Notes: generated by a model from the letters alone, not told the origin. DNA of 64,000 bases from Aplysia californica (GCF_000002075.1 NW_004798104.1:204356-268355); one strand, 5' to 3'; positions 50,301 to 62,017 are shown, counted from the stretch's first letter. Numbers and translations are program-made.

Positions 50301-53300
50301 AGTAAGTTTTATAGTGCTCGCAACTGCATAAGGTCATATGAGCGCGCAGCGGGACATTTGAAATGCCGTGCTCTAATAATCATAAAGACTACAATTACCA
50401 TATAATATAAAAAATTTTTAAAAACTTAATCAAATTCCTAAGGCTTGAAAACATTTGTAAATAGAAACATGTTTGTCGGCAGAACTGTGAACCTCATTAA
50501 AGAATTTTTAAAAAACGTTACACCAGACACAAGTGCCTTCAGTGAAGTTGCAACGTGCCCACCTTGGAATTTGATGGTCCAGGGTTTGAACCGCAGATCT
50601 TGGGCTTTTGCACTAATTACTTAAAGTAAATGAAAGTGAACTCTGTAATTCAAGTCAGGTTCCACAGCTGAACTGACATTATTACCACAACTTCTAGTTC
50701 TAGTATGTTGACTCAACTCTAAGAAAAAAACCAGAACAGCCTAATTTAGCACAGAACCTAATGGTATTTTACTCAGTGTGGCATTAAGCTCCAGGCTTGA
50801 CCATAAAAAGAAGGGAAAGCAAAAAGGTTGGACGGACATATGGCCTATCAATAGCTTCAAACAGGGGTAAAAAAAAGTTGACAACTGAGAACTGAAGCCC
50901 GAAGGTCCTAAGTACATATGACTTGTATGCTTGCTTGAGCAAAAAGAAGCACATTAACAGTTACTTAATGCCTTGCAAAAGCTAGAAAAACCACTACAGG
51001 TAAATGAAAGAGATTGGCCCAGTGACACCCTCCAACTTCCTGCACACATAATTTGATAAAAAATAAAGTTCATAAAGACAAAAGAGACTGATGTCTGTGG
51101 TGTAGTAGTGATTTGGTCTTTTACCATCACAGGCAGGAGACTGGAGAGAGAAGAATTTCTATCAAGTATCTCAGTCTTCCTGCTGGGCTGTTGTATCATT
51201 CTTAGCCCTGGATGGTCCTGATGGGCAGGATAGAAACTTGCCTCCGAAATTATGTAGTTGAAACTGCCATGACGGCCACCTGTATAATACAGCCACCAGC
51301 TTGGGGAGAGGAGGGGGAATGGACAGCGGCCACTGTCCATTCCTCCTCCTCTCCCCAAGCATTTTTTCTATGTAATTTAACTGTGTAAAAAGGCACCTGT
51401 CCAAAGCGGCTGCAGCCACCCTATTTCATCAACCCACTGCCAAATTTACCTTTTCCCCTGATGCTGAGAATAAGCAGCCATAATTCATTCACCTCTCGAT
51501 ATTGTCAGTCCCAATGGATGAAACTGTCACATTGCTTAGTCAAGAAAAGAAACCCCCCCCCCCCCCCCCAAAAAAACACATTTCAATAAGCCCTATGGCA
51601 GTCCTAAGCCTGTGACCACCTCCAGTTGGGACCATAGGAAATGGTTTGTTTTCTTCATTCTGAGCACATCAGTGTGCGTAGCAATTTTTGTATTGTCCGA
51701 TGACCGTGCCGATTATCGTCTGGACAGCTCTCAGACATTGAGACAGCTCAGCATTGTGGGTCAATCTTCAGGGGCTACACCTTGTGGTTCGTTGAGCTGA
51801 GCAATTTAGTCGTTTGATTTTCTTTTTCTTTCGTTTTTAGTTTTCTCTTGTTTTAAGTTGTTAATTTCTTGTTTTGTTTCTAATCTGTTACTTGTTTGAT
51901 AATTTTGCTCTAAAAATGCATTGATAACAAATGAAGTCATACCTTGATGGGTGCTTTCAACACAATTTGTTATTATAGTCAATTTTTATCAGAGACATGT
52001 GAGCTTCATTTGTTACTATTGTGCGCTGTCCAATTTTGCGTCTGAAAGAGAAAATAAGAAGTTAAAGAAATTTATTTATTTTTTCTCTAACTGGTTTGAA
52101 AGACATGATATAGCACTTCTTCCGTTTCTTTCTTTTGTGAGTCCCGTATTGATTTTTTTTTTCCAAGTTCAACAAGACCTAAATAATAGGTCTCATACAG
52201 CCACTATTCTCCACGACAATATGTGGCCGTCTTACAAAGATTCAACTGTATATTGTGCTAATGAAGGTATAAAAATGCATAATAATACGTAAAAAAACCC
52301 ACCAAAAAACAAAGAAAGACAAAAGAGGGCCTTATTTCCCCAGTCTTTAGTGACCCTGGTGTACCTGTAAGAGAGTACTGCGTTTGCGCTGATAGTGCTG
52401 CCAGCTCAGAAGCTGCTGGTCGTCGATGAACTTAGCACACTGAGAGTTGACCAGTTCCTTGCGGAAGTGCTCGTACTGTAGTAGCTCCAGCATGTGAAGG
52501 CACTGAGGGTACCTGGCACATACGCAGACATATGAGTTACACACGTGTAAATGCTTAAACATAGAGGTAGACTTTTATGATACTCCAAATCGGCTGATAA
52601 ACGTAAGACTACGCTCTATGTCATCCCCCCCCCCCCCATCAACACAAATTAAGAGGCTCTGTCAGGGAAATGAAATAGTCAGCCTTTCATTGCTATAAGT
52701 GCAGCCATAAAACGGCACAAAATATGTTGAAGTTGATTGGTAAGTTTAGACACTGAATTTCCACTTTTTATAAAACCCAATATTTTGGACCCTTGCCTGA
52801 TAAGCCAACAGGGTGAGGACGTGTGAACCTTAGCTTTGGGCGGAAAAGCTCCTGGATTTGCTGGATATACTCCACTTCTCATTGAGGTGTGCATTACAAT
52901 TGGGGAAGAATAAAGGTAGCATGATCTGAGATGAGCACTAGGGTCCGTACGGTAAAATAGAAACATGCCTATTTGTCCTTCATCTACAGTGTCTTCTTCT
53001 TTTCGTTTCTCTTTGACTTCTTGCGCCACTGATTTTTACTTGCATGACCATTTTTCCTACTTTGCAGGGTGCCTTGCTCTCAGGTAGCCACATTCCGATT
53101 TCCAAGGTACACTACAGTTTTAATTAGGGCCACCAAGGGATCTTAACAAGCGCCATTTCCATACGAGACCTCTGAAATTTTTCACCCTTATCTGAGAAGG
53201 CTAGGTGTTCGATCCCATATATACCCTAAGACAAGGGGTGTGGCTGAAAGAGGAGCAAAGAGAAGAAGCCAGTAGCAGTAGAACAAGTCAGAAGAAAGGG

Positions 53301-54565
53301 AAAGAGGAGAAAAGAAGGGGGAAAAGAGAGAGGAGGGAAGAGTGAAGGGGGGGGGGGGGGTGGAGATAAAGGCAGATAACAGAAGAGGACTACAGCACAG
53401 GAAAGGGGGACAAAAGAGAAAATCTTATAGATGAAAATGTTTTCTTTGCTGGCAGGTCTCAAGGATCGGACTTTTTGACCGTGAGCAGAACACTACACCT
53501 CAAGGCCACAAGAGCTGCCCTTCATCTATGCTATCCTGACCATATTGCAATTTAACATTAACACCAGAATCAATTTGAAAAACAAAACAAACAAAACAAA
53601 ACAAAAAAACTCGATTGTTTAACATTATAATCAGTTCAGGGTCAAAAATCTAATTCTGATGACCAGCAAAAGCATAAGAGTCAAGAGTGTAATGAACTCA
53701 CTTGAGATATTTGGCATACTTGGGCTCTTTCCAGTACTGCAAGTACTTAAGGTAGTTGATGAAATTTTGCTCTTTGAAAATCCCTCTCTGGGCCAAAACT
53801 GTACGAAACAAAACCGAAAAGACAATGTGTAAGTTGTAAGAAAGGAAAAAATCTCATTCTAGAGATGCACAAAATGAAGTAGTCATATTTTTGTTGTTAA
53901 GAAACAGTGTCACTCATACAGCTGTATGCAGCGAATCTGCAACAGTAAACCTGTTACAGTTATTTATTTTCCAACCGGTAAACGGTTACAGCTACTCCCC
54001 TTGATTTTCTTCCAAAATTTGATCTCTCTTAATTTTTCGAGAGTCGTCGGTTGCCTAGTGGTTAGGCTACCGGACTCGTAATCATGAGATTGCGGGTTCG
54101 GAGTTCGAGCCTCGTCCCGATGTTGTGTCCTTGGAAAAGGCACTTTACACGGATTTCCCGTTTGGCTCGGTCCTTTCAGATACGGATGTTAAACTCAGAG
54201 GACCCGCCTCTTAAATAACCTAATAATAGTGTTGATAGGGGTGTTAAACCTATAACATTTTTTTAAATGTCCATTTTAACGGTTTGCCTGAATTATGGAT
54301 GTATTAAACCCATTTGTCAATCCTCAATGTTTGAGCTTTCTGTGCCACACGCTATTCCAAACCTGCACTTTTGTGAGCAAAACAGAGGTTCAGAAAGGCA
54401 ACACCCAAGGTTAAAATGAGCACTACTGCCATCATCTGGTCAGTAAGTTACAACTAATGAAATTTTGTAAAACATTTTACTTACAGTTCAGATAGTTGGG
54501 ATTCGCCAAGCATTGTACAAATTCTAATTCAGTCTGAAACCTGGTTTTCTGTTGTTCTTCTGTCT
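47308..54565 (-). CDS. MED31: Mediator complex subunit 31 (MED31), 4 visible coding exons, start exon not found
   Basis: MED31 (Soh1) is a small conserved subunit of the Mediator middle module, contacting the MED7 N-terminal region, and acts in the nucleus in RNA polymerase II transcription. Exons in transcript order: 54485-54565, 53702-53798, 52365-52512, 47308-47382. All introns are GT-AG and the phases agree; the visible frame gives 132 residues and a TGA. FVQCLANPNYLNFLAQRG, NYLKYLQYWKEP and QCLHMLELLQYEHFRKEL are nearly identical to human MED31, which has 131 residues. Only the initiator exon, probably a few residues, is unaccounted for. The last intron is about 5 kb and carries a Harbinger-like element. 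Confidence 0.97.
47505..47645 (-). mobile_element. SINE S2 copy, 3' part
   Basis: Reverse: gaggttttactgcactcgcaactgcata, here split across 47516-47545, then aggtgttacaagagagagta. Just downstream (genomic right) of the MED31 last exon, in its intron. Confidence 0.65.
47896..49451 (+). mobile_element. PIF/Harbinger-like element with TAA target duplication, 1556 bp
   Basis: GGGGCTGTTCAA at the left, complemented at the right end, with TAA on each side (47893-47895, 49452-49454). A short open stretch at 48040-48290 contains a finger-like ECWKYFPSIAALKRHMALH, and another frame ends ...MYLEDSSADAPV and stop; probably a transposase or accessory-protein remnant. A foldback element is nested in the right half. 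Confidence 0.7.
48915..49247. mobile_element. Foldback element, 333 bp, with internal inverted words
   Basis: gttccacgcaatttac at both ends in inverse orientation. Each arm also repeats ttttaacg..gtataattg and the palindrome aatcttaagatt. Its right neighbour (49265-49285) holds another cgcatggaac end, so the structure may be compound. Confidence 0.65.
49845..50222 (-). mobile_element. S3 copy 2
   Basis: Complement of 16975-17340 over its whole length, about 85-90% identical by eye, including the S2-type tail (gaggttttacggcgatcg). In the last MED31 intron. Confidence 0.75.
50230..52340. other. MED31 intron sequence, mostly unexplained
   Basis: A partial S2-type tail near 50300-50345 (gtgctcgcaactgcataagg). 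Inverted words around 51300-51360 (gcttggggagaggagg). Poly-C at 51551-51569. Nothing else recognised. Confidence 0.45.
52365..52512 (-). CDS. MED31: MED31 exon 4
   Basis: Acceptor gtgccag, donor gtacac. The first G completes a Lys codon; then 49 codons include YPQCLHMLELLQYEHFRKEL and CAKFIDDQQLLSWQHYQRKR. Ends in phase 0. Confidence 0.97.
52520..53700. other. MED31 intron, low-complexity stretches
   Basis: Poly-C at 52627-52637, a purine-rich GA/GG run at 53265-53410 and an A-rich run at 53578-53610. No gene seen. Confidence 0.45.
53702..53798 (-). CDS. MED31: MED31 exon 3
   Basis: Acceptor cgtacag, donor gtgagt. LAQRGIFKEQNFINYLKYLQ, followed by a YWKEPKYAKYLK segment, matches the core of the Med31 domain. 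Phase 1 in, phase 2 out. Confidence 0.97.
54043..54268 (+). mobile_element. tRNA-derived SINE S1, copy 2
   Basis: tgcctagtggttaggctacc (A box) and gggttcggagttcgagcc (B box) with an anticodon-like ctcgtaa loop (Thr-like). Then tgtccttggaaaaggcactt and a tail containing taatagtgttgatagggg. Lies in an intron of MED31, sense strand opposite to the gene. Confidence 0.82.
54485..54565 (-). CDS. MED31: MED31 exon 2 (first visible)
   Basis: Acceptor tttttcag at the high end, donor gtaagt at the low end. TRFQTELEFVQCLANPNYLN matches human LRFQLELEFVQCLANPNYLN. The first two bases complete a codon begun in an unseen exon. Confidence 0.96.
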
Positions 54566-54569
54566 CTGA

Positions 54570-55670
54570 AAAAAAAAGAAAGAGGAACAAACCTTTATCA
54601 ACAACAAGAAAAATGAAAACAGGGAGAATCACACTAAAAAATCAGATTTCAGCCACTCAGGATGGGTGGTGGTGTGTGATCGAAGACAGACAATGTGGCG
54701 CTGCATTGGGCCAAATATGGAGTTTTAATTCCTTTTCGAACATTCATGAGTATTTTTGTAATTTTGTGGTTGTTTGAATGGGAAGAAATGGATCAGGAAC
54801 GGATTACACTATAGGGGTGGGTGGCATGCTCAGACGAGGGTTGGTTACATTGTCATGATCATGTCCAGGCGTAAGAGCAATTTTTCTGTTTGATTACTTA
54901 GTAGAAAGGCTCATCAGCACCCCTCTCTTCTTTTCTCTTGCTTTAACACCGAACAAGGAGTGTACAATATCTATCCATCTGTTCTCTTACCGATACTGGG
55001 TAAGAATGTGAAATTCATCATTGGGAAGGATTAAAAAGCCCCTTGCAATACTAAGGATATGAGGAGAGACCTCTGAATTCAACATCCATCTCCAATAGAA
55101 TGCCAAATGGGAACATTCGGTAACCTAACCACCTGACTATCAATGCCAAGGGTACTTTTCATAATTCCAGTAACTTATTTTCCGACTGACTACATTAATA
55201 CCATCACAATTGTTTCCCTGAAATTTCTTCAGTATAAAAACTTTCATTCTCTGTTATGATAATATTGATATAAATCGAATTATGGATAAAAGTGTGTCAA
55301 TTTCATTTGTCAATCCCCAGTGTGTTCGATATAATATCCATGCTCGATTGTAGTTTGCTTCTTCCTCAAACAACAACAAGTGTGATCAGCAGCAACAGTG
55401 GTTGTCTTTTTGTCTACTGTGGGTAAATAGGCCCATCCATGTGTATTCAAAAACTATTGTCGTACAGCTGGATGATGAAAGGTTTATCGAGACAGATCTA
55501 AACCTATACGTGATGAATTGCATGCTGGTTTGAGGAAACAGACGTTGACGTATGCTTGACCCTACATTAACATTGCTACGCAACTTGTTGCACACATTAT
55601 TGGTATTATGAACAACTCAGATTTAGCAAAATCAAAGGTCAGGCCCAACGACTTTGTTATATCAAGATCT
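54570..55670. other. Upstream of visible MED31 exons, no first exon recognised
   Basis: A short initiator exon ending in G at a GT donor is needed on the - strand, but none is distinctive. No repeat recognised. Confidence 0.4.
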
Positions 55671-55673
55671 AAA

Positions 55674-56168
55674 GTGGCCGACCCGCTCTGCCGCTTAGCG
55701 CTCGATGGGTTATGTCACTAGGTTTCATCCCCGACTGCCTGGGCTATGTGAGCGTGTGCTTGTGTGTGTTGATTTTCAGTTTTCTTTTCTTCCTTCTCAC
55801 CTCCCCCCCCCCCCCCCCCCCCNNNNNNNNNNNNNNNNNNNNNNNNNNNNNNNNNNNNNNNNNNNNNNNNNNNNNNNNNNNNNNNNNNNNNNNNNNNNNN
55901 NNNNNNNNNNNNNNNNNNNNNNTCCCCCCCCCCCCCCCCCCCCTCCCCTTTCTCCCCTTTTTGTGTGTGTGTTAATTTGTGACATCTGGAAACAATCTCA
56001 GCAATTCTCATTCCATCATTCCATAAATTTAGCCTGTATCATTCTGTACCTCCTCTTTTCCACCCCAAACAAAGTTGTCACACACACACACACTCAACTC
56101 ATGTCGTCACCCAGTGACGCAGCCCATAGCGCGCTAAGCGGCAAAGCGGGCCAGCCACGGCAAGATCT
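55674..56168. repeat. Inverted repeat around the assembly gap
   Basis: gccgcttagcgctcgatggg at 55689-55708 has its complement at 56124-56148; about 40 of 49 bases agree between 55675-55723 and the complement of 56116-56166. Internal sequence is not inverted. Identity unknown; perhaps the ends of a mobile element. Confidence 0.6.
55823..55922. other. Assembly gap, exactly 100 N
   Basis: A round number of N, so its true length is unknown. Poly-C lies on both sides (55802-55822, 55924-55943), suggesting loss of sequence at a homopolymer. Open frames that cross it are meaningless. Confidence 0.99.
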
Positions 56169-56269
56169 CGTCAACTGGCGAGGGAAATCCCGGAACATGA
56201 CAAAAATTGATGGCGGAAATACGTCAACCATATTTGGGCCAATCATAGAGGTGTGCTAGTCAGGGTGAC

Positions 56270-56970
56270 TGCCAACCCGGCTCCTCCCACCCATTTTCCG
56301 GGGGCATGTTACTATACATAACAATGACAGCGCCAGCTCCATTTGTATTATATATATGAGTCTTTGCCAATAGGTGGGGATTTCTTCATATATACCTAAC
56401 AAAATCCTTTCCAATTCCAAGAAAAATAGTGCTATAGCTTTGAAAATTGTATATGTTGTGCTTTAATATATGGTGTTTCAGCTATGGGAGGATAGAAATA
56501 GTAGTCGGGCCATCAATAGAATTTTTACAAATAGTTTTAGTTCTGAAATCGATGTATTTTTAGAAGACGAAACGTGACACGTAGAGTTCAGACTTTTTCG
56601 GTCGTCAAGTTCAACAATGAAATAATTGCTGAGAAACTCGTCCTTCTACACTTTTACTACTATAACTACATATTTGTGGTGCAATGTCAGGGATAATGAT
56701 ATCTGTAGCTGTTTTTTTGTTAGTGAGCCTTCTATCTAGATTTTAATTTTCGAGCATAACTCATGTAGTCATTTCGCAAAGCAACTTCAATTCCAGCGAC
56801 TTCGTTTCTATCAGCCCTTATGGGGCCCTGGAACAAGCATAACATAGTATAATATTTACTCTCTGCCCTGACTGATTCCAAGATTCCAAGGCTGTTATCG
56901 TAAGTAATTTTGGAGAAAACGGAAATCCTGCCACGCCTCGTGCTCTGTCATCATTTGTTATGTTCGAAAG
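56270..56970. other. AT-rich stretch, nothing recognised
   Basis: No long ORF, no repeat copy elsewhere in the window that I could see. Confidence 0.4.
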
Positions 56971-56974
56971 AACC

Positions 56975-57640
56975 TATCAGAAAACGTTTTGGCAAATGCT
57001 CATAAAATAAACAACAAACCTGAAAGACAAAAATTATAGCTCAATTTCAAAGAAAAGTAATAACTCCAATGGCTCAATTGTAGACCTATTCAATGTGAGA
57101 GTAGTAAGTACTATGGGAGGGCAAGATGCGGTGAACTTGAAAATCTGCGAATCCTGAACAGAAAGCTAAAATATAGATATACAATACCAGGGCTTGAAAT
57201 AGACCGCGGCACCGCGGCAATTTGCCTTGGTGCCTTTGCAATTTGCCGTAATGCCCTTAAAAACAAAGAGTCAACCGCGGCAATTTTTGCCGTGCCCTTG
57301 ATTTTTTTGTTTTAAAAAGATTTGCCACCATCAAAATAAATCACTCAAAATAAATCACTATTTGTCCTGTGCTGTCTCTGGTGGAAAAAAAAGAAAAGAA
57401 AGTTATACAAGCGTCTTGTCGGGTTCCCCATCGTGGCAGGTCAGTGACCCTGAGCGTTGGTATCACAACTTAATCACAAGATACGGCATCGTGTGAGCAC
57501 CCGTTGTTGGGGTCACCAAAGTTCATTCAAAGTCTGAACGCCGCGAAGTATGGGACTCCAGAAAGGGGGAATTATTGATTTTTTAATTTTTAAGATACAC
57601 GCGTGGGAGGGCCGGGGTATGGAGAAATCTTGTCCGACTT
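56975..57640 (+). repeat. Composite repeat R3, two segments in a different relative orientation
   Basis: 56990-57185 matches the left half of R3 (agacaaaaattatagctcaa). From 57188 (cagggcttgaaatagaccg) sequence matching the right half runs the other way (tgtcctgtgctgtctctggt, ggcaggtcagtgaccc). This suggests two independent elements that are often joined. Confidence 0.55.
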
Positions 57641-57644
57641 GTCT

Positions 57645-58495
57645 GAAATCTCATCAAAGCTACAGTCTGACACTGCTCAGCTTGACAATTGTGTTCATTT
57701 TGTCATGGCTAGTACAAACACGCTCACAGCAATGATAACCAAACCTCAGCAGTAGTGTCTGAAAAAAGCTCTGGATGAAAAAGAAGGCTGCAGATGTGAG
57801 CGATGTGGCAAGAGATGTGTCTCACAACTAGAGGTCCTGATAAAAAAAAGGCACTATTCTCTGAAATCAACTTCTCTGGTGATACTTTTTTAAATCACTT
57901 GTGTTTTCTCATAAGGGACATACAGTAAGCCAGTCTTTTTCTATATTGTGTGTGCTAACATATTTTCAATATTCTGATCTAGTCATAAGTCATAATATGA
58001 CATGCTGATTGATTAGGTCTTTTTATATAAACATACATGCACTTTAAAACATGTATTTTCAAAACTTGTTTCCACTTATCACAGTCAGAACCTCACACTA
58101 TTTAACTGCTTGACGGCAGTTTGTAGTTATTCATTCTTTTTTTAAAATACAAATACAAGTTTTTAAGTCTTAAGTCGGAATGCCAAATCAATAGTTGAAA
58201 TAACACGTGTGAGCAAAAATCCAAGACAACTTTTAGAGAGTCAACTACTAAATTCGACAAAGACATTTAGGAAAATAGTGCTCCGAGTTTCTGCAGACAA
58301 AAAGTTTTTAAACGAGTGCTTTCCACAACAGAAAAGAAGGCAAGAGTAAGATTTTAGAAAAATCTGGCGTATGCAAACCCCCGATATGAAATTAAAAAGA
58401 TTAAAGCTCACGCACAACCAAAACTTAAAGGGGGTAATCTGCATGTTTCAAGCGTAATATACGCACATTTGTGCGTAAAGGGGAGCCCCGTGCCA
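57645..58495. other. AT-rich stretch, nothing recognised
   Basis: Lies between R3 segments and the LINE remnant. No coding signal. Confidence 0.4.
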
Positions 58496-58499
58496 GTTT

Positions 58500-58965
58500 G
58501 CGGAGGGCCAACTACCCAGCCCAGTAAAAAACAGTAAGTTACAGAAACACGGACAAACACAGCTTTTTATTTTTCGACCTTGGGAGACGGAGGAGTTTCT
58601 GCATCAGCAGGAACAATGAAGGACACGGACAAAGCCGAAAGGACTCTTCTGACCCGAAACCTTCTCTGTCGAACAAGTCTCTCCGGATTGCATCGTGGAA
58701 TGTCCGCACCTTGTATGAAGAGGGAAAGAGTTCTCAAGTAATACAAGAGATAAAGAGATACAGGCTGCACATACTAGGAGTCCGCGAAACACACAGGATA
58801 CAGTCTGGACAGAAGTAGCTTAGCTCGGGGGATATCGATGTACAGAAAAGTGGGAAGACATGGAATAACATCAAGAGGCTAGCCCAGGATAGAGAAAGGT
58901 GGAAGGTGTTTGTCCGTGGCCTATACCCTGGTGCAGGGTGAGAAAGGCAATGATGATGACGATGA
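58500..58965 (+). mobile_element. Non-LTR retrotransposon (LINE) with the middle missing
   Basis: 58684-58805 encodes LRIASWNVRTLYEEGKSSQV and HILGVRETHR, the start of the apurinic-endonuclease domain. From about 58845 it jumps to WNNIKRLAQDRERWKVFVRG and LYPGAG-stop, the typical last residues of RTE/CR1-type reverse transcriptase proteins. A (GAT)n tail follows (58945-58965). The reverse transcriptase core is absent. Confidence 0.75.
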
Positions 58966-59520
58966 TATTTCGCAACGCTCTGACTTTGAATGAACTTTGG
59001 TGACCGCTACATTTGCCGGTACACACAATGTGATGCGAACGCCCAGGTTCACTGACCGGTCACGATGGTGGGCCCGACAAGACGCTTTTATACTTCTTCT
59101 TTTCTTTTTCATAAAAGGAACAAATAATTTATTTTCATGGTGACACAGCTTTTGTAATGCACAACCTGCAGGTTGCAAATGTTGCGAAAATCAAACTACT
59201 ACCAGCATATTTCTGGGTGGTAACAAAAGCGAAAGTAGATCTTGATTTTCTCGATCGAGCCTCGGTATCACACATACACTTCTACTTGCCGCCATAGACG
59301 CCTGTTCGCATGAAAAAACGTACTCTCGGTCGGGGAAGAGCCGAATGAATATCACAATCGCAACCGGCAAAGGACGTTATCGGATTTGGTGTTCAAATAT
59401 ATTCCTCAATAACTTTTATGTATTTTTCCACAGGCCAATTTACAGATTTCCTCAAATCCGCGGGTCTTCGCGATTTTTTCAAAATTCCTGGGTAATTCCC
59501 GAGCCCTGGCAGAATCGCGA
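58950..59520 (+). repeat. Composite repeat R3, right half only
   Basis: ttcactgaccggtcacgatg, tttctgggtggtaacaaaag, cgcaaccggcaaaggacg. Begins directly after the LINE tail and ends gagccctgg. Confidence 0.65.
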
Positions 59521-59699
59521 AGTCGGTAGCTTATCTCTCAAAATCGGTGGATCGGTAGTTTGACCAAAAAGTCGGTGATCTACCAATTTTTTCTGCAGTG
59601 TTGGCAGGTATGTATACATACACACACACACACATGTAAGTACATTATATTGAGTAAACAGTACGTCAGTGCGGCGCAGGGGTCTGGTGTGACTTTGGT

Positions 59700-60770
59700 T
59701 TATCAGTCAGTACTTATTTATAAATATTTTCCCCTCATCATATTCGCCTGAGCTATATAAAAAAATGAAACCTGTTTTGAGCTTGGGAAAGGGCCTAGAA
59801 CCAAAATATAGACTGTCAAGAACCAGTCTGGTAGTCAGAATTCATATAATAAACACATGAAAGACAAAAATTATTGCTCAAACTCAAAGTAGAGTAAAAA
59901 CCAGAAATGACAAGTAGACCTACTCAGTGTGACACTTGTAAAAACTGTGGGAGGTTAAGATGCAGTGACACTGAAAATTTGTGAATCTTGAACAGAAAGC
60001 TAACACAGAGATCAATCATCCAGCGGAAGAAACATGAACCCTTTAGTTCAAAAACACGGCTTACAAGGTATGCCGGATCCCGATTCCACACACAAAGCCT
60101 GCACCAATGCGCCCTTTGCACAGAGCTCTGGAGTACCATTCAAAATTCTTTGCTTCCCAAGTTCAGTTTTTGTCCTCTGGTGTTGCCTTCAACCTCGACC
60201 CGCTTCCACAAGTGAATCCTCTTTTTTTTCAAGAAAAATCAATAACCCATCCCCCATTTTGGAGTCCTCTATACCTCACAGCACTTAGATTTGGAATGAA
60301 CTTTGGTGACCCCAACAATCACCCAGTAGAAAATCTACTCACAACGTGATGCAAATGTACGCAGGTTCACTGACCGGTCACAATGGCGAGCCCAACAACA
60401 CCCTTGCGCATTATAACTTTCTTTTCTTTTTTTCACAAGTGACAGCACAGGATAAATATTGATCATTTTCCTAGCGACACGTGACACAGCATTTATTATA
60501 GTTTATAACGGACAACTTGCATACAAATGTTGCGTATCAAACTATTACCGGCAAATTTCTGGGTGGTAACGAAAGTGAAAGTAGAGCTTGATTTTCCCTA
60601 TCGAGCCTTGGTATTTACACACTTCCGCTTGCCGCCTATTCGTGGGAAAAGCCAATCGCGACTGGGAAAAATGAACGGACGTATCAGATTTGGTTTTATG
60701 TATTTTCCCGGGGCAATGTGTACAGATTCCCTCAAATTCCCGAGTCTCTAGGATTTTTTTCAAATGGCCA
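59700..60770 (+). repeat. Composite repeat R3, uninterrupted copy
   Basis: gggcctagaaccaaaatat, tgtcaagaaccagtctgg, agtgacactgaaaatttgtg, tgaccggtcacaatgg, ggtaacgaaagtgaaagt in order. No ORF. Gives the empty-site sequence for the 14.3-kb insertion. Confidence 0.75.
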
Positions 60771-60774
60771 GCGC

Positions 60775-60946
60775 AGGCGAGTCTTTTGACTATTCTCACC
60801 CGGTGTGCGTTCACCGTTATAGCCTAGATCTAGGCCAACCAATTTTGCGTTCACCCTGAACCACAGTAGAATTCTGTGTCGTGAACAAACATTATATTAC
60901 TACTGTTAACCTAAAACTAAAAGCGTACAGTTTTGTCTGTGGGCAG

Positions 60947-60983
<37 letters not shown>

Positions 60984-60992
60984 AGAGAGAGA
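60775..60992 (+). repeat. Interspersed repeat R2, 5' part
   Basis: ctattctcacccggtg, ttcaccgttatagcctagat and aaaagcgtacagttttgtct, ending in a GA run. Same order as 63550-63775. Confidence 0.65.
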
Positions 60993-61299
60993 GCAGAGAT
61001 GCCAACCACAGAAAACCGAAATGAGTATTGGGAAATATGAAAATGTGTATTTTCAGGGGAAAATGTGTATTCCCCACGACCGACCGACTAGCAATAGTAA
61101 AATGTTCAGGGTGTCCAGCAATATTTCCTGAAAAAAAATTACTAGCTCACCAGCTCGAAAAAGGGAGCACACGTGTACAATATACGTATGTCTCCAGTCA
61201 ACAACATGTTAGTGTTCAGTGTTGTACTAGGGTCTTGTTTGACTTAAATATTTCGGTCTATTATACCTGTAATATTTTCCTCTCATTATTATGTAAAAA

Positions 61300-61990
61300 A
61301 TAAATCCTGCTTTTGAGGTTTCGGAAGGGCTTAAAACAAAAATTTCGACTATCAAGAACCAGTCTGGGTGTTATGATCATCATGATTCATATTATGAGCT
61401 GACAGACTCAAATTATTGATCAAACTCAGAGAAAAGTAATAACTTGAATGGCTCAAGTAGGCCCGTGCACTGTGAGAGTTGTAACAACTGTTGTAGGGCA
61501 AGATGTAGTGACACTGAAAATCTACCAGTCTTGAACAGAAAGCTACAACATACACTGTAGGTATAATTTACTATCACCCATCCAATGAAACGCCAACACA
61601 TTATTTTAATAACACAGACTTGCAAAGTATGAAGGCAGGGTCCCGATTCCGCACACGGCCTGCACCAACGTGCGCTTTGCAGAAGCTCTAATCAAAATTC
61701 TGAAATGTGCTTCCAAGTTTTTGTCCTCTGGTGTTGCTTTCACACCCTCCCCCATAGTATCTTCAACCCCAAAAAATCAATAATCTCCTTCCCTATTCCG
61801 TAGTCCTATATTTTGCAAGGCCGTTACTCCCACCAAAGACGATCTTTGCTCACACGATGCCGCATTTATTTATGATGCGAATGCGCGCAGGTTCAGTGAC
61901 CGGTCACGATGGCCAGCCAGACAATCTAAAAATTGGACGACGCTGGTATTTTCTTTTCTTTTTTTTTTCCACAAGTGACAGCACAGAGGC
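61300..61990 (+). repeat. Composite repeat R3, copy
   Basis: aagaaccagtctgggtgtta, agtgacactgaaaatctacc, gacggcctgcaccaacg-type words, gttcagtgaccggtcacgat, caagtgacagcacag. The last 150 bp of the uninterrupted copy are missing. Confidence 0.7.
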
Positions 61991-62017
61991 GAGTCCAAGC
62001 ATTGATTAAATTTTAGG

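Noticed and set aside
53195-53225. Possible tRNA B box (gtgttcgatccc)
   Set aside because: Isolated motif without A box or stems.
54043-54120. A true tRNA-Thr gene
   Set aside because: The tRNA-like part runs into a SINE body and tail and recurs at 5165 downward; mismatched stems.
55705-56259. A 184-codon open frame
   Set aside because: It crosses 100 N and poly-C, so the frame has no meaning.
56095-56260. MED31 first exon and promoter in the GC-richer stretch beside the gap
   Set aside because: No - strand ATG followed by a donor in the needed phase; CCAAT-like attggccc alone is weak, so it is left uncalled.
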